Shown: positions 45,216 through 53,916 of the stretch, piece by piece
Numbering within the stretch: the stretch's first letter is position 1
Layout: each line of letters opens with the position of its first letter
NCBI GenBank assembly: GCA_019637815.1
Contig: JAHBUZ010000013.1
Coordinates: 1-64,000, forward strand
Source of the DNA: Chloroflexota bacterium
Lineage (GTDB): Bacteria; Chloroflexota; Limnocylindria; Limnocylindrales; CSP1-4
Length of the DNA: 64,000 nt
Reading direction: 5' to 3'
The notes under the pieces: generated by a model
Database searches by the model: none
Told to the model about the DNA's origin: nothing
The model's input: only the letters and a program-made list of their open reading frames with translations
Translations under genes and position numbers: made by a program

Positions 45216-46205
45216 TCAGCGCCGGACCTCCAGCACGACCTCCGCGGTGGTGGAGCGATCGTCCGCATCCCAGCCGGACGCGGTCATGCGCACACACCCA
45301 TCGCCGTCGATACCCATGACGGCGTGGACCACGCCATCGCCATCCCGTCGCACATCGACCGACTGGAGCGCACGCATGCTGGGTCCGCCGACGAGTGGTG
45401 AGTTGATGGTCAGGGGACCGTCGAACGTGAGCACGACCGCCCGGTCCCCGGGTGGGCGGCTGACCCCATAGCGGGACGCGGCACGGCTCGGTGACAGGAA
45501 CTCCATGCGCACCGTGGTCCCGCGACGGGTGGTGCCGGTCGAGCGGTTCAGATGGAGCGTCAGCCGGTCGGCGGAGCCGGAGTCCCCCCAGGACGCACGT
45601 GCGACCCGCCAGCGACGACCGCTCAGATCCCGGATGGCCGCCGCGTCGCACGTGAACCGGGTGCGGGTACCGAGCGAGGTGGCGGTCGGCTCGGGCCGCT
45701 CCGTGGGCTCCGGCTCGTCCGTGGGCTCGGGCTCCTCGGTCGGTCTGGGCGTCCTCGTGGCATCGGGCCGGCGCGTGGCGTCGGGGTCGTGGGTCGTGTC
45801 CGGACCGGGGGTGGCATCGTCCGTGGGCCCGGGCGTTCGGGTGGCATCGGGGGAGGGACCGACCACGAGGGGCACGGTCGGACCGGGGGTCGGTGAGCTG
45901 CCCGCCGCGACCTCGATCCCGTCGAGGTTGCGCATCACCAGGAAGGCGGCGAGACCCGTGATGGCGACGATGGCCACGAGCGCCACGATCGCCGCGATGC
46001 CCGTCCCGCGATCGCTCGGCAGGTCCGCGCGTCGCGTCGCGGTCCCGCGGACCGGGTCACGCGGCGCACCAAGCGGCAGCCCGCAGTTCCGACAGAACCG
46101 GGCCGTGATGTCGTTGCGCAGTCCACAGACGGGACAGATGATGGCGGGCGGGAGCTGCCCCGGACCTTGCGCCACGGCCGGGCCCCGCCGACCGGGAAGC
46201 CTCAT
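45216..46205 (-). CDS. Zinc-ribbon, Pro/Thr-rich, single-pass membrane protein (ZR-C)
   Basis: A 329-residue third member of the set. It has one membrane-proximal zinc ribbon (CPVCGLRN, then FCRNCGLPLGAP), then a helix (IAAIVALVAIVAITGLAAFLV), a long Pro/Thr/Glu linker with repeated TPGP, TRRPDAT and EPTDEPE elements, and a C-terminal beta domain with FTCDAAAIRDLSGRRWRVARASW and GIDGDGCVR, ending VVLEVRR. The end is similar to ZR-B (both finish with VRR after a Cys-containing strand), but the N-terminal FCGQC ribbon is missing. Start could be 46205 or 46223. Confidence 0.7.
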   Translation of the reverse strand: MRLPGRRGPAVAQGPGQLPPAIICPVCGLRNDITARFCRNCGLPLGAPRDPVRGTATRRADLPSDRGTGIAAIVALVAIVAITGLAAFLVMRNLDGIEVAAGSSPTPGPTVPLVVGPSPDATRTPGPTDDATPGPDTTHDPDATRRPDATRTPRPTEEPEPTDEPEPTERPEPTATSLGTRTRFTCDAAAIRDLSGRRWRVARASWGDSGSADRLTLHLNRSTGTTRRGTTVRMEFLSPSRAASRYGVSRPPGDRAVVLTFDGPLTINSPLVGGPSMRALQSVDVRRDGDGVVHAVMGIDGDGCVRMTASGWDADDRSTTAEVVLEVRR

Positions 46206-46247
46206 CGGCCCGCATGGTGCCACAGAGTGGCCGGACCCCAGGGTGAA

Positions 46248-46267
46248 GACGAGATGCTGATCTCGTC
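46248..46267 (-). terminator. Hairpin after the LLM oxidoreductase gene
   Basis: GACGAGAT (46248-46255) and ATCTCGTC (46260-46267) form a perfect 8-bp stem with a four-base loop, 11 bases after the minus-strand LLM stop codon. There is no T-tract, so it may be a transcript 3' end or a factor-dependent stop. It marks the right edge of the CIS island. Confidence 0.5.
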
Positions 46268-46277
46268 ACCCGCCGGC

Positions 46278-47282
46278 TCAGCGACCGGTCCCACTCCCGA
46301 GCAGGGGCACGATGTCCCGACCGTAGGCCTCCAGCTGGGCCTCCTCGTCCCCGTTCATGAGGTAGATGTTGAACTGGTCGACGCCGACCGCGCGCAGTGC
46401 CTCCAACCGCTCGAGATGCTCCGCCACGGTCCCCGTGACGCAGAACCGGTCGACCACCTCGTCGGACACGAACCCCGCATTGGAGGAGCCGACCTCCGCG
46501 TGGTGGAGGTAGTCGTAGCCGGTGCGGTCCCGGATGTACCCGGTGAGTGACTCGGGCAGCTGTTCGCGGGGATACTTGTTGACGAGATCCACGACGTGGT
46601 TGCTGACGAGCGCCGGGAACCAGCGCACGCGCTCCCGCACCGCGTCCCTGGGACCGATATGCGCAGGAGCGGCCGCCTGGACGCGGATGGTGGACGGATC
46701 GCGACCCGCGCCTGCTGCCGCCTCGCGCATCTGGGCCACCATCCAGCCGATGAGGTCGGGGTCGGCCAGCTGGAGGATGAGGCCGTCCGCGACGCGGCCG
46801 GTCATCGACAGGGCCATCGGCCCGTAGCCCGCGACCCAGACCGGCAGCTTCCAGGAGCCGGTCCAGGGCAGTCGGAGCTCGGTGCCCTCGTACGTCCGGG
46901 CACGACCCTCCACGAGGTCGCGGATGAGCTCGATGGCCTCCTCCAGGGTGGCCATCGTCGTGGGTGGCTTGCCGAGCACGCGGCGCGCGCTGTCGCCGCG
47001 GCCGATGCCCAGGTCCATCCGGCCACCCGAGATCTCATCGAGCGTCGCGAGCACGCTGGCCGTGACCGTGGGCTCGCGCGTCGCGGGGTTCGTGACGCAC
47101 GTGCCGAGCCGCATCCGGCTCGTGTTGACGGCCATCAGCGTGAGGAGCGGATAGACCTCCCGCCAGAGCACATGCGAATCGAACAGCCAGCCATACGTGA
47201 ACCCGGCCTCCTCGGCGAGCCGGGTGAGGGCGACCGTCCGCTCGATGGTGTGGTCGGGCTTGAGGGTGAAGCCGAAGTCCAT
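46278..47282 (-). CDS. LLM-class F420/flavin-dependent oxidoreductase (TIGR03842-like)
   Basis: A 334-residue luciferase-like TIM barrel enzyme. MDFGFTLKPDHTIERTVALTRLAEEAGF, WLFDSHVLWREVYPLLTL and LGTCVTNPATREPTV are the pattern of the F420-dependent subgroup that is often coded next to dihydropyrimidinase and beta-ureidopropionase genes. It begins 19 bases after the nitrilase stop on the same strand, so they form an operon. The exact substrate is unknown; a redox step in pyrimidine breakdown is a reasonable inference. Confidence 0.82.
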   Translation of the reverse strand: MDFGFTLKPDHTIERTVALTRLAEEAGFTYGWLFDSHVLWREVYPLLTLMAVNTSRMRLGTCVTNPATREPTVTASVLATLDEISGGRMDLGIGRGDSARRVLGKPPTTMATLEEAIELIRDLVEGRARTYEGTELRLPWTGSWKLPVWVAGYGPMALSMTGRVADGLILQLADPDLIGWMVAQMREAAAGAGRDPSTIRVQAAAPAHIGPRDAVRERVRWFPALVSNHVVDLVNKYPREQLPESLTGYIRDRTGYDYLHHAEVGSSNAGFVSDEVVDRFCVTGTVAEHLERLEALRAVGVDQFNIYLMNGDEEAQLEAYGRDIVPLLGSGTGR

Positions 47283-47301
47283 GTGACGCAGCCTCCGACC
47301 G

Positions 47302-48150
47302 CTACGGAAGGACCAGGTCCTCGTAGGCGTCCGGGCGGCGGTCGCGGTAGAACTGCCAGGTCTGGCGGACCTGCTCGATCATGGACAGGTCCATGTCGCG
47401 CACGATCAGCTCCTCCTTGTAGGCATCGCCGATCTCGCCGATGAACTGGCCCCGCGGATCCACGAAGTAGCTCTGGCCGTAGAAGTCATCCTCACCGAGC
47501 GGCTCGATGCCCACCCGGTTGATGGTGCCCACGAAGTAGCCGTTGGCGACCGCGTGCGAGGGCTGCTCGATGCGCCACAGGTACTCCGAGAGGCCGCGCG
47601 ACGTGGCGCTCGGGATGAACACCATCTCGGCGCCATTGAGGCCCAGGGCGCGCGCGCCCTCCGGGAAGTGGCGGTCATAGCAGATGTACACGCCGACCTT
47701 GCCCACCGCGGTCTGGAACACCGGGTAGCCGAGGTTGCCGGGCCGGAAGTAGTACTTCTCCCAGAAGCCCTTGACCTGCGGGATGTGGGTCTTGCGGTAC
47801 TTGCCCAGATACGTGCCATCGGCATCGATGACCGCGGCGGTGTTGTAGTAGATGCCCGAGGCGGTCGAGTCCTCCTCGTACATCGGTGCGATCACGACCA
47901 TGCCGGTCTGCTTCGCGAGGTCCTGCATCCGCTTCGTGGTCGGACCGTCCGGGATGAGCTCGGTGTAGCCGAAGTACTCCGGATCCTGCACCTGGCAGAA
48001 GTAGGGCCCGTAGAACAGCTCCTGGAACAGGATGACCTGGGCACCCTGCTTCGCTGCCTCGTGGGCGTACTGCTCGTGCTTCTGGATCATCGATTCCTTG
48101 TCGCCCGTCCAGGTTGCCTGGACCAGGGCGCCGCGAACGATGCGGGACAT
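47302..48150 (-). CDS. Nitrilase-family amidohydrolase, probable beta-ureidopropionase
   Basis: A 282-residue carbon-nitrogen hydrolase. The Glu-Lys-Cys catalytic triad is visible: Glu in LFQELFYGPYF, Lys in GKYRKTHIPQ, and Cys in YICYDRHFPEG. RIEQPSHAVANGYFVGTINRVG and the C-terminal RDRRPDAYEDLV are typical of N-carbamoyl-beta-alanine amidohydrolases, the third step of reductive pyrimidine catabolism; N-carbamoylputrescine amidase is the alternative. ATG 48150 has GAGGAG four bases upstream. First gene of an operon with the LLM oxidoreductase. Confidence 0.85.
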   Translation of the reverse strand: MSRIVRGALVQATWTGDKESMIQKHEQYAHEAAKQGAQVILFQELFYGPYFCQVQDPEYFGYTELIPDGPTTKRMQDLAKQTGMVVIAPMYEEDSTASGIYYNTAAVIDADGTYLGKYRKTHIPQVKGFWEKYYFRPGNLGYPVFQTAVGKVGVYICYDRHFPEGARALGLNGAEMVFIPSATSRGLSEYLWRIEQPSHAVANGYFVGTINRVGIEPLGEDDFYGQSYFVDPRGQFIGEIGDAYKEELIVRDMDLSMIEQVRQTWQFYRDRRPDAYEDLVLP

Positions 48151-48305
48151 GCTGCTCCTCCGATGGCGACGCTCAGCGACGGGCGGCTCGACCGACCCGC
48201 GGCATGGTCGTGGACCTCTGTGGCTGCGCAGGGTACACCGCCCGCCGGCGACGGGGCCGGCCGCGCGCACGGGTGCGGCGGGGTCACTGGCCTCGACGGG
48301 CGAGC

Positions 48306-48311
48306 TAGAGT
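48306..48311 (+). promoter_or_regulatory. Leaderless -10 box for the small membrane protein
   Basis: TAGAGT ends six bases before ATG 48318, so transcription would start at or next to the start codon. No Shine-Dalgarno is present. Confidence 0.45.
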
Positions 48312-48317
48312 CACACG

Positions 48318-48539
48318 ATGGATGACACGATCATCATCGTCGCGGGGCTCCTGATCGCCGGCGTGGGTGTGGTCATGCTCATCTGGCCGGACATCGTCTG
48401 GGCGTGGCAGGAGCGCGTCAACACGAACCGCGGCCAAATCTCGGAGCGGACCGAGCGTTGGGAGCAGTCGAACCGCATCGGGGCGGTCATCGTGCTCGTC
48501 GTCGGACTCGCCATCGCGGCGATGGGTCTGTCCCGCTAA
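48318..48539 (+). CDS. Small two-helix membrane protein
   Basis: A 73-residue protein with two membrane helices (IIIVAGLLIAGVGVVMLIWP and IGAVIVLVVGLAIAAMGL) joined by a charged loop (NRGQISERTERWEQSNR). The family is not recognised beyond small DUF membrane proteins. It is divergent from the nitrilase gene and convergent with the next gene. Confidence 0.7.
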   Translation: MDDTIIIVAGLLIAGVGVVMLIWPDIVWAWQERVNTNRGQISERTERWEQSNRIGAVIVLVVGLAIAAMGLSR

Positions 48540-48651
48540 GGATCCGACCGCCCGGGACCGAGCGAACGACGCATCGACCGGTCGGTCCGCAGGTCGACCG
48601 GTCGCAGGGGCCGGGCGCCCGTCGCGGACCGCCCGACCCGGGATCGTCGGA

Positions 48652-49383
48652 TCAGGCGCGGGCGCGGTACGCCATCCAGGCGCCCACCGCCGCGAGGACG
48701 CCGCCCGCCCACCAGGACAGGAGCCCCAGCCAGCCCCACAGGTCCAGGAACGAGAAGCCGCTCCGCAGGGTGTTGAGGAACGAATACGCGGCGCCGCCGG
48801 CGACGACCACGCCCAGGAGCACCAGCGCGACGCGATACCACTCGCCGAAGCCCTGGCGCTGGCTGCGCTCGAGACCGATGAGTACGAGGAGCACCAGCGC
48901 CGCGATGACCGCGACCTCGCTGGGTCGTCGGCCATCCAGCAGGAACCCGAACAGCACGTAGGACAGGCCGAGCACGAGCAGCGCACCCGTGCCCAGCAGC
49001 AGCTCCGCGGTGGACATCCGCTCCTTGATGCCGGTCATGAGGCCGCTGATGGCCGCGGCGACGTTGGCGCCGGGTGGCGGGCCCTCCGTCTCCGTCGCGG
49101 CGTCCGCCACGGGAACGGCAGCCGCCGTCGGAGGCGGTGGCGGCACGGGCGCGCTCGGAGGCGGTGGCGGCACGGGCGCGCTCGGTGGCGGCGCGACCGC
49201 AGCGGCCGCCGTGCCGACGGTCTGGGCCGCCGTGTCGGCGACATCGCTGGCCGCCTGGGTGACCTCTTCCGCACCGGCGGACACCGCATCGGTGGCAGCA
49301 GCGGCGGGCTCGGCCTGGCGGTTCGCCGCGGCACGAGTGGAGCCGGTCGTCTTCGACCGGGCCGGCTTGCGCGGTTCGGCCAT
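48652..49383 (-). CDS. Membrane protein with Ala/Pro-rich N-terminus
   Basis: A 243-residue protein of unknown function. The first 130 residues are basic, then Ala/Thr-rich with two Pro/Ser runs (PPPPPSAPVPPPPP), and look disordered and cytoplasmic. Then come four hydrophobic segments (LLLGTGALLVLGLSYVLFGFLL, VAVIAALVLLVLIGL, VALVLLGVVVAGGAAYSFL, LLSWWAGGVLAAVGAWMAY). ATG 49383 has GGAGGG eight bases upstream; the longer frame to 49449 is less likely. It is divergent from the aminotransferase gene. Confidence 0.65.
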   Translation of the reverse strand: MAEPRKPARSKTTGSTRAAANRQAEPAAAATDAVSAGAEEVTQAASDVADTAAQTVGTAAAAVAPPPSAPVPPPPPSAPVPPPPPTAAAVPVADAATETEGPPPGANVAAAISGLMTGIKERMSTAELLLGTGALLVLGLSYVLFGFLLDGRRPSEVAVIAALVLLVLIGLERSQRQGFGEWYRVALVLLGVVVAGGAAYSFLNTLRSGFSFLDLWGWLGLLSWWAGGVLAAVGAWMAYRARA

Positions 49384-49980
49384 CGTTCGTTCCCTCCATC
49401 GTCGGATGCGGCACCGGGACGGACCCGCGGGCCGTGACGGCCGACCCACGAGCGTGCGGTCGGTACCGGATGATCGTCCGGCGGCGCCGTCGCCACCGGC
49501 AGGGGTGTCTCGTCGGGCCCGACCGTATCACGCGTTGCAAGCCGTGCCACCCTGCCGGAGGTCACGTTTCGGCGGCGCCTCGAGCCAGATCGACGCTCGG
49601 GCGGTGGTGTGGCATCCCGGCGTGAGCGGTAAGGTCCGGTGGGGTGCCCCCCGGACCACCGGATGCCCGCAGGATGGCTCCTGGGTCGGATGCGCGACAC
49701 GGGGCGGGCGGCCTACTGTGCCTCTCACGCGCCGGATCATCCAGGCAGGCGGATGGCGAGGCGCTACGGACTCATCCTCATATGGTCCGGCCCGGAGGCC
49801 GGTCTTCCTATTCCTGGAGAAGCGGCCGGGGTATCCCGGCCGCCGGGCGATCTTCCACCCATCGGACGGGGCGCATCTGGGGCGCCCCGTTCGTGATTCC
49901 CGGCACCCCGACCCCGACATCCTGCGCACGGTGGGCGCGAGCGTGCGACACTGCCGCGACCATCAGCAGGAGGAGCAGGG
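49384..49980 (+). promoter_or_regulatory. 597-base gap with strong RNA hairpins before the aminotransferase
   Basis: No believable gene lies here. Two perfect stems are visible: GGTCCGG (49633-49639) with CCGGACC (49651-49657), and GCGGCCGGG (49822-49830) with CCCGGCCGC (49835-49843). A GC-rich stretch with further pairing (GGGGCGCATC then GGGGCGCCCC) follows before the AGGAGGAG ribosome site. This may be a structured leader that controls the pyrimidine transport operon; I could not match it to a known riboswitch. Confidence 0.45.
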
Positions 49981-51318
49981 ATGGCCGTCGAGGTCACGTC
50001 GCAGAGCCTGAGCGCCGAGGAGATCGTGGCGCTGTGTCGTCGTCACTCGCTGTACGAGTGGTCCGCCCAGAGCGCCGTGGACCCGATCCCGGTCGCACGC
50101 GCGGAGGGCTCGTACTTCTACTCCCCGGACGGCACTCGGTACCTCGACTTCAACAGCCAGCTGATGTCCGTGAACATCGGGCATGGCGATCGGCGGGTGA
50201 TCGATGCCATCAGCGCCCAGCTGGGCGCGCTGGCTTATGCGAACCCGTTCATGGCCACGGAGCCCCGTGCGCTGCTCGGCCAGAAGCTCGCCCAGATCAC
50301 GCCCGGCGACATCGACGTGTTCTTCTTCACGAACGGCGGCGCGGAGGCGAACGAGAACGCCTTCAAGCTCGCCCGCCAGTTCACGGGTCGTCAGAAGATC
50401 ATGGCCCGCTATCGCTCCTATCACGGGGCGACCGGCCAGGCCATCGTGGCCACCGGTGATCCGCGTCGGTGGGCCGCCGAGACCGGCGTGTCGGGGCTCG
50501 TGCGTCTGCCCGACTTCCATCGCTGGGGTCGCCCGGAGCCGGAGCCTGTCGACCAGGCGCTCGCGGACATCGAGGAGGTCCTCATGTACGAGGGCCCGCA
50601 GACCGTCGCTGCGATCATCGTCGAGACAATCGTGGGCACGAACGGCATCCTCATCCCGCCCGATGGCTACATGCAGGGCCTGCGGGAGATCTGCGACCGC
50701 CACGGCATCCTGCTCATCGCGGACGAGGTGATGGCCGGCTTCGGACGGACCGGCGCCTGGTTCGCCATCGACCACTGGGGCGTGGTGCCGGACCTCATCA
50801 CGATGGCCAAGGGCCTCACGGCGTCCTACCTGCCACTGGGTGCGGTGGGCATGCGCCGTGCCATCGCCGATGCGTTCCAGGACCGCGTGTTCTATGGCGG
50901 CCTGACCTACAACTCCCATCCCGTGGGTTGTGCTGCGGCGCTCGCCACCATCGCGGTGTACGAGGAGGACGGGCTCATCGAGCGGGCGCGCCGCATGGGT
51001 GACGTGCTGCGCGGCCACCACGAGGCGCTGTACGCCAAGCATCCGAGCGTCGGTGCGATCCGTAACAAGGGATTGTTCGGCATCATCGAGCTGGTCCGCG
51101 ATCGCGCCACGTTCGAGCCGCTGGCGCCCTACAACGGCGCGAGCCCCGAGACCAAGGCGGTCGCCGCGTATCTCCGGGACCATGGGTTGTACACGCTCGT
51201 GCGCTGGAATACGATCATGACCAACCCGCCGCTGACCATCTCCGAGGACGAGCTGGCCGAGGGCATCGCGATCATCGACGGGGCGCTCGATCTCGCCGAC
51301 CAGGGCGTCCGCGGCTGA
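49981..51318 (+). CDS. Class III (omega) aminotransferase, probable beta-alanine/amine--pyruvate type
   Basis: A 445-residue PLP enzyme. It has YLDFNSQLMSVNIGHGD, the cofactor-phosphate FFFTNGGAEANENA segment, YHGATGQAI, the IADEVMAGFGRTG motif with the aspartate that contacts the pyridine nitrogen, and MAKGLTASYLP with the Schiff-base lysine. The strong AGGAGGAGCAGGG site precedes ATG 49981. It is followed after 27 bases by ABC permease genes, so they are one operon. In this context it would transaminate beta-alanine or 3-aminoisobutyrate to the semialdehyde that MmsA takes; taurine or other amines cannot be excluded. Confidence 0.85.
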   Translation: MAVEVTSQSLSAEEIVALCRRHSLYEWSAQSAVDPIPVARAEGSYFYSPDGTRYLDFNSQLMSVNIGHGDRRVIDAISAQLGALAYANPFMATEPRALLGQKLAQITPGDIDVFFFTNGGAEANENAFKLARQFTGRQKIMARYRSYHGATGQAIVATGDPRRWAAETGVSGLVRLPDFHRWGRPEPEPVDQALADIEEVLMYEGPQTVAAIIVETIVGTNGILIPPDGYMQGLREICDRHGILLIADEVMAGFGRTGAWFAIDHWGVVPDLITMAKGLTASYLPLGAVGMRRAIADAFQDRVFYGGLTYNSHPVGCAAALATIAVYEEDGLIERARRMGDVLRGHHEALYAKHPSVGAIRNKGLFGIIELVRDRATFEPLAPYNGASPETKAVAAYLRDHGLYTLVRWNTIMTNPPLTISEDELAEGIAIIDGALDLADQGVRG

Positions 51319-51345
51319 CGCCGTCCCGGTCGCCGGGAGTCCAGC

Positions 51346-52239
51346 GTGACCGACGGACGCTCCGCCGCCCGAGGCGTGCTGCGCACGGTGCTGCTGCTCG
51401 GTGTCTTCCTGCTCGTCGTGGGCGTGCTGTGGGAGGCGTTCAAGTGGCTCTTCGGTGACCCGTGGCGTCTCGATGACATCCTGGGCACGGGTCTCTCCTA
51501 CTACCATCAGCCGCCCTTCGACCTGCTCCAGGCGAGCGACCTCCAGCTGCCGCACCTGTGGTCCATCGTGGGTGCGCTCATGGAGCCGGTGCAGCGGAAC
51601 CAGGAGCAGACGCTCCTGGGCTATCTCGTGTCGGCCGCGGCCTACACCTGGGCGGAGGCGCTCATCGGCTTCGCCATCGGGACGCTCATCGGCGTCACGC
51701 TCGCCGCGATCTTCGTCCACTCGCTGTTCGCGGAGCGGGCGTTCATGCCCTATGTCATCGCGAGCCAGGCGATCCCCATCGTGGCGCTGGCGCCCATCAT
51801 CGTGGTCGGCTTCGGGCGAGGCCTCACGTCCGTGGTCATCATCGCGACGTACCTCACCTTCTTCCCGGTGACCATCTCCCAGATGCGCGGTCTGCGCTCC
51901 CCCGATCCCCGGGCGCTGGAGCTGATGCGCTCGTACGCCGCGAGCCGCTGGCAGGTGTTCTGGAAGGTGCGCATGCCGGCGTCCCTGCCGTACCTGTTCA
52001 CGGCGCTCAAGGTGGCGGCAGCGGCAGCCATCGTGGGAGCCATCATCGGCGAGGGCCCAGGCGGCGTGAAGGACGGCCTCGGTCGTGCCATCGTCAACTT
52101 CAACCAGCAGTACATCACCGGGCCGGAGAAGCTGTGGGCGACCATCCTCGTGGCGTCGATCACGGGCATCCTGTTCTACGTGTGCGTGCGCATCGCGGAG
52201 GCCATCACGCTCCGCCGACGAGGATCCACGAGTGCCTGA
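51346..52239 (+). CDS. ABC transporter permease 1 (nitrate/taurine/NMT1 type)
   Basis: A 297-residue inner-membrane permease with about six helices. The EAA loop is visible as ELMRSYAASRWQVFWKVRMPASLPYLFTALKVAAAAAIVGAI, typical of the SsuC/ThiX/TauC group. GTG 51346 has GGGAG seven bases upstream. It is paralogous to the second permease at 53098 and would form a heterodimer with it. Its stop overlaps the ATPase start. Confidence 0.88.
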   Translation: MTDGRSAARGVLRTVLLLGVFLLVVGVLWEAFKWLFGDPWRLDDILGTGLSYYHQPPFDLLQASDLQLPHLWSIVGALMEPVQRNQEQTLLGYLVSAAAYTWAEALIGFAIGTLIGVTLAAIFVHSLFAERAFMPYVIASQAIPIVALAPIIVVGFGRGLTSVVIIATYLTFFPVTISQMRGLRSPDPRALELMRSYAASRWQVFWKVRMPASLPYLFTALKVAAAAAIVGAIIGEGPGGVKDGLGRAIVNFNQQYITGPEKLWATILVASITGILFYVCVRIAEAITLRRRGSTSA

Positions 52240-53101
52240 GTCCCTGATGTCGTCCGTCCCCGTCACCCCGCCCGCATCGGACGCGCTCGCGGTCCGGCTC
52301 GCGGGGGTCCACAAGTCGTTCCCCGTGAAGGGCGGCTCCTCCACGGTCGCGCTCGAGGACATCGGGCTGGACATCGGGACGGGCGAGTTCGTGTCGCTCA
52401 TCGGGCCGTCCGGCTGCGGCAAGTCGACGCTGCTGCGCATCGTGGGCGACCTCATCGAGCCGACCGCGGGCACGGTGGAGGTGAACGGCAAGCCCGCCCA
52501 CCAGGCCCGCATCGACCGCGACTACGGCATGGTGTTCCAGGCACCCGTGCTGTTCGACTGGCGGACCGTGGAGGCGAACGTCCGGCTGCCGCTCGAGCTC
52601 ATGACCGGTGCCGCCGGCGCGGATCGCGACCGACGCGTCCGCGAGATGCTCGACCTGGTGGGCCTCGCGGACTTCACGCGCCATCACCCCCATCAGCTCT
52701 CGGGTGGCATGCAGCAGCGCGTCGCCATCGCGCGGGCGCTCGTGTTCGAGCCGGCGCTGCTGCTCATGGACGAGCCGTTCGGGGCGCTCGACGAGATGAC
52801 CCGCGAGCGGCTCAACGGGGAGGTGCTCAAGGTCTGGGCGCGCACCGGCACCACGGTCATCTTCGTGACCCACTCCATCCCGGAGGCGGTGTTCCTGTCC
52901 ACCCGGGTCGTGGTCATGAGCCCGCGCCCGGGCCGCATCAGCGAGATCATCGACATCGACCTGCCCCAGCCACGCACGGAGGAGACCCGCGAGAGCGAGC
53001 GCTACTTCGAGCTGGTCACCCAGGTCCGTGAGGCGCTGCGTGCCCAGCACGGCGGCGGTGCGTCCGCGGCCCGGGCACGCGCCGAAGGCGGCATCGGATG
53101 A
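52232..53101 (+). CDS. ABC transporter ATP-binding protein (NMT1-type importer)
   Basis: A 289-residue ATPase: Walker A GPSGCGKST, signature LSGGMQQRVAIARAL, Walker B LLLMDEPFGALDEMTRE, and the switch His in FVTHSIPEAVFLS. GTG 52232 overlaps the permease stop and has GAGGA upstream; ATG 52247 is an alternative. Its stop overlaps the next permease start as ATGA. Energises import with the two permeases and the binding protein at 54078. Confidence 0.9.
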   Translation: MPESLMSSVPVTPPASDALAVRLAGVHKSFPVKGGSSTVALEDIGLDIGTGEFVSLIGPSGCGKSTLLRIVGDLIEPTAGTVEVNGKPAHQARIDRDYGMVFQAPVLFDWRTVEANVRLPLELMTGAAGADRDRRVREMLDLVGLADFTRHHPHQLSGGMQQRVAIARALVFEPALLLMDEPFGALDEMTRERLNGEVLKVWARTGTTVIFVTHSIPEAVFLSTRVVVMSPRPGRISEIIDIDLPQPRTEETRESERYFELVTQVREALRAQHGGGASAARARAEGGIG

Positions 53102-53916
53102 CCGTCGCCGCCGAGGCGCGACCCGGGAGCGATGCCGGACGACCGCGACGTGACCTCGGCTCATCGCTCATGCGGCTCGTGCCACCGGTGCTCGTGTTCC
53201 TGGCCGCCATCGCGATCTGGGAGCTGGCCACCGCGGGCACGGGCCGGCGGGTCATCCCGCCGCCCTCGGCCATCGTGGCGGCGATGGGTCGGGAATCGGA
53301 CCTGCTGACGCGGTCGGCCATCGCCACGTTCACCGAGGCACTCGGCGGCCTGCTCATCGGCTCCGTGGCGGGCATCGTCATCGGCTTCGCGACCGCGCGC
53401 TGGGCGGTCGCCCGGGACATCCTCGTGCCGCTCGCCGTGGGTGCCAGCACCATCCCGCTCATCGCCATCGCACCCATCATCGGCAACTGGTTCGGTGTGC
53501 TCAATCCATTGTCCAAGATGATGATGGCGGCGCTGCTCGTGTTCTTCCCCGTGGTCATCAACGTGATCCGGGGGCTCGTGGAGGTGCAGCCCGCCCAGCT
53601 GGAGCTGATGCGGTCATATGCCTCGAGCCCGACCGAGGTGCTGCGCAAGGTGCGCGTGCCGAACATGCTGCCGTTCCTGTTCACGGCGCTCAAGGTGGCC
53701 GCCACGCTCGCGTTCATCGGTGCCATCGTTGCGGAGTACTTCGGTGGTACCTCGGCCGTCATCGGTCGTGTCGTGCTCACGTCGATGAGCTCCGGCAGGT
53801 TCGATGTCGCGTGGGCGGGCATCATCATCGGTGCCCTGGGCGCCCTCGGAGCGTATCTCATCGTGGTCATCGCGGAGCGCCTCATCATCCCCTGGAGCCC
53901 GTCCTTCCGGGCCTGA
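53098..53916 (+). CDS. ABC transporter permease 2 (nitrate/taurine/NMT1 type)
   Basis: A 272-residue permease with the EAA loop LMRSYASSPTEVLRKVRVPNMLPFLFTALKVAATLAFIG, close to that of permease 1. The N-terminal cytoplasmic tail is followed by RLVPPVLVFLAAIAIWELATAG. Last gene of the overlapping permease-ATPase-permease unit. The binding protein gene follows after 161 bases with hairpins. Confidence 0.88.
   Translation: MTVAAEARPGSDAGRPRRDLGSSLMRLVPPVLVFLAAIAIWELATAGTGRRVIPPPSAIVAAMGRESDLLTRSAIATFTEALGGLLIGSVAGIVIGFATARWAVARDILVPLAVGASTIPLIAIAPIIGNWFGVLNPLSKMMMAALLVFFPVVINVIRGLVEVQPAQLELMRSYASSPTEVLRKVRVPNMLPFLFTALKVAATLAFIGAIVAEYFGGTSAVIGRVVLTSMSSGRFDVAWAGIIIGALGALGAYLIVVIAERLIIPWSPSFRA

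Noticed and set aside
49770..49860. Purine, guanidine-I (ykkC) or NMT1-type riboswitch
   Set aside because: ATATGG and TGGTCCG fragments first suggested one, but the conserved core elements of these classes are not in the correct order.
49528..49929. Short minus-strand frame in the 597-base gap
   Set aside because: No ribosome site or family pattern; composition matches the GC-rich hairpin DNA around it.
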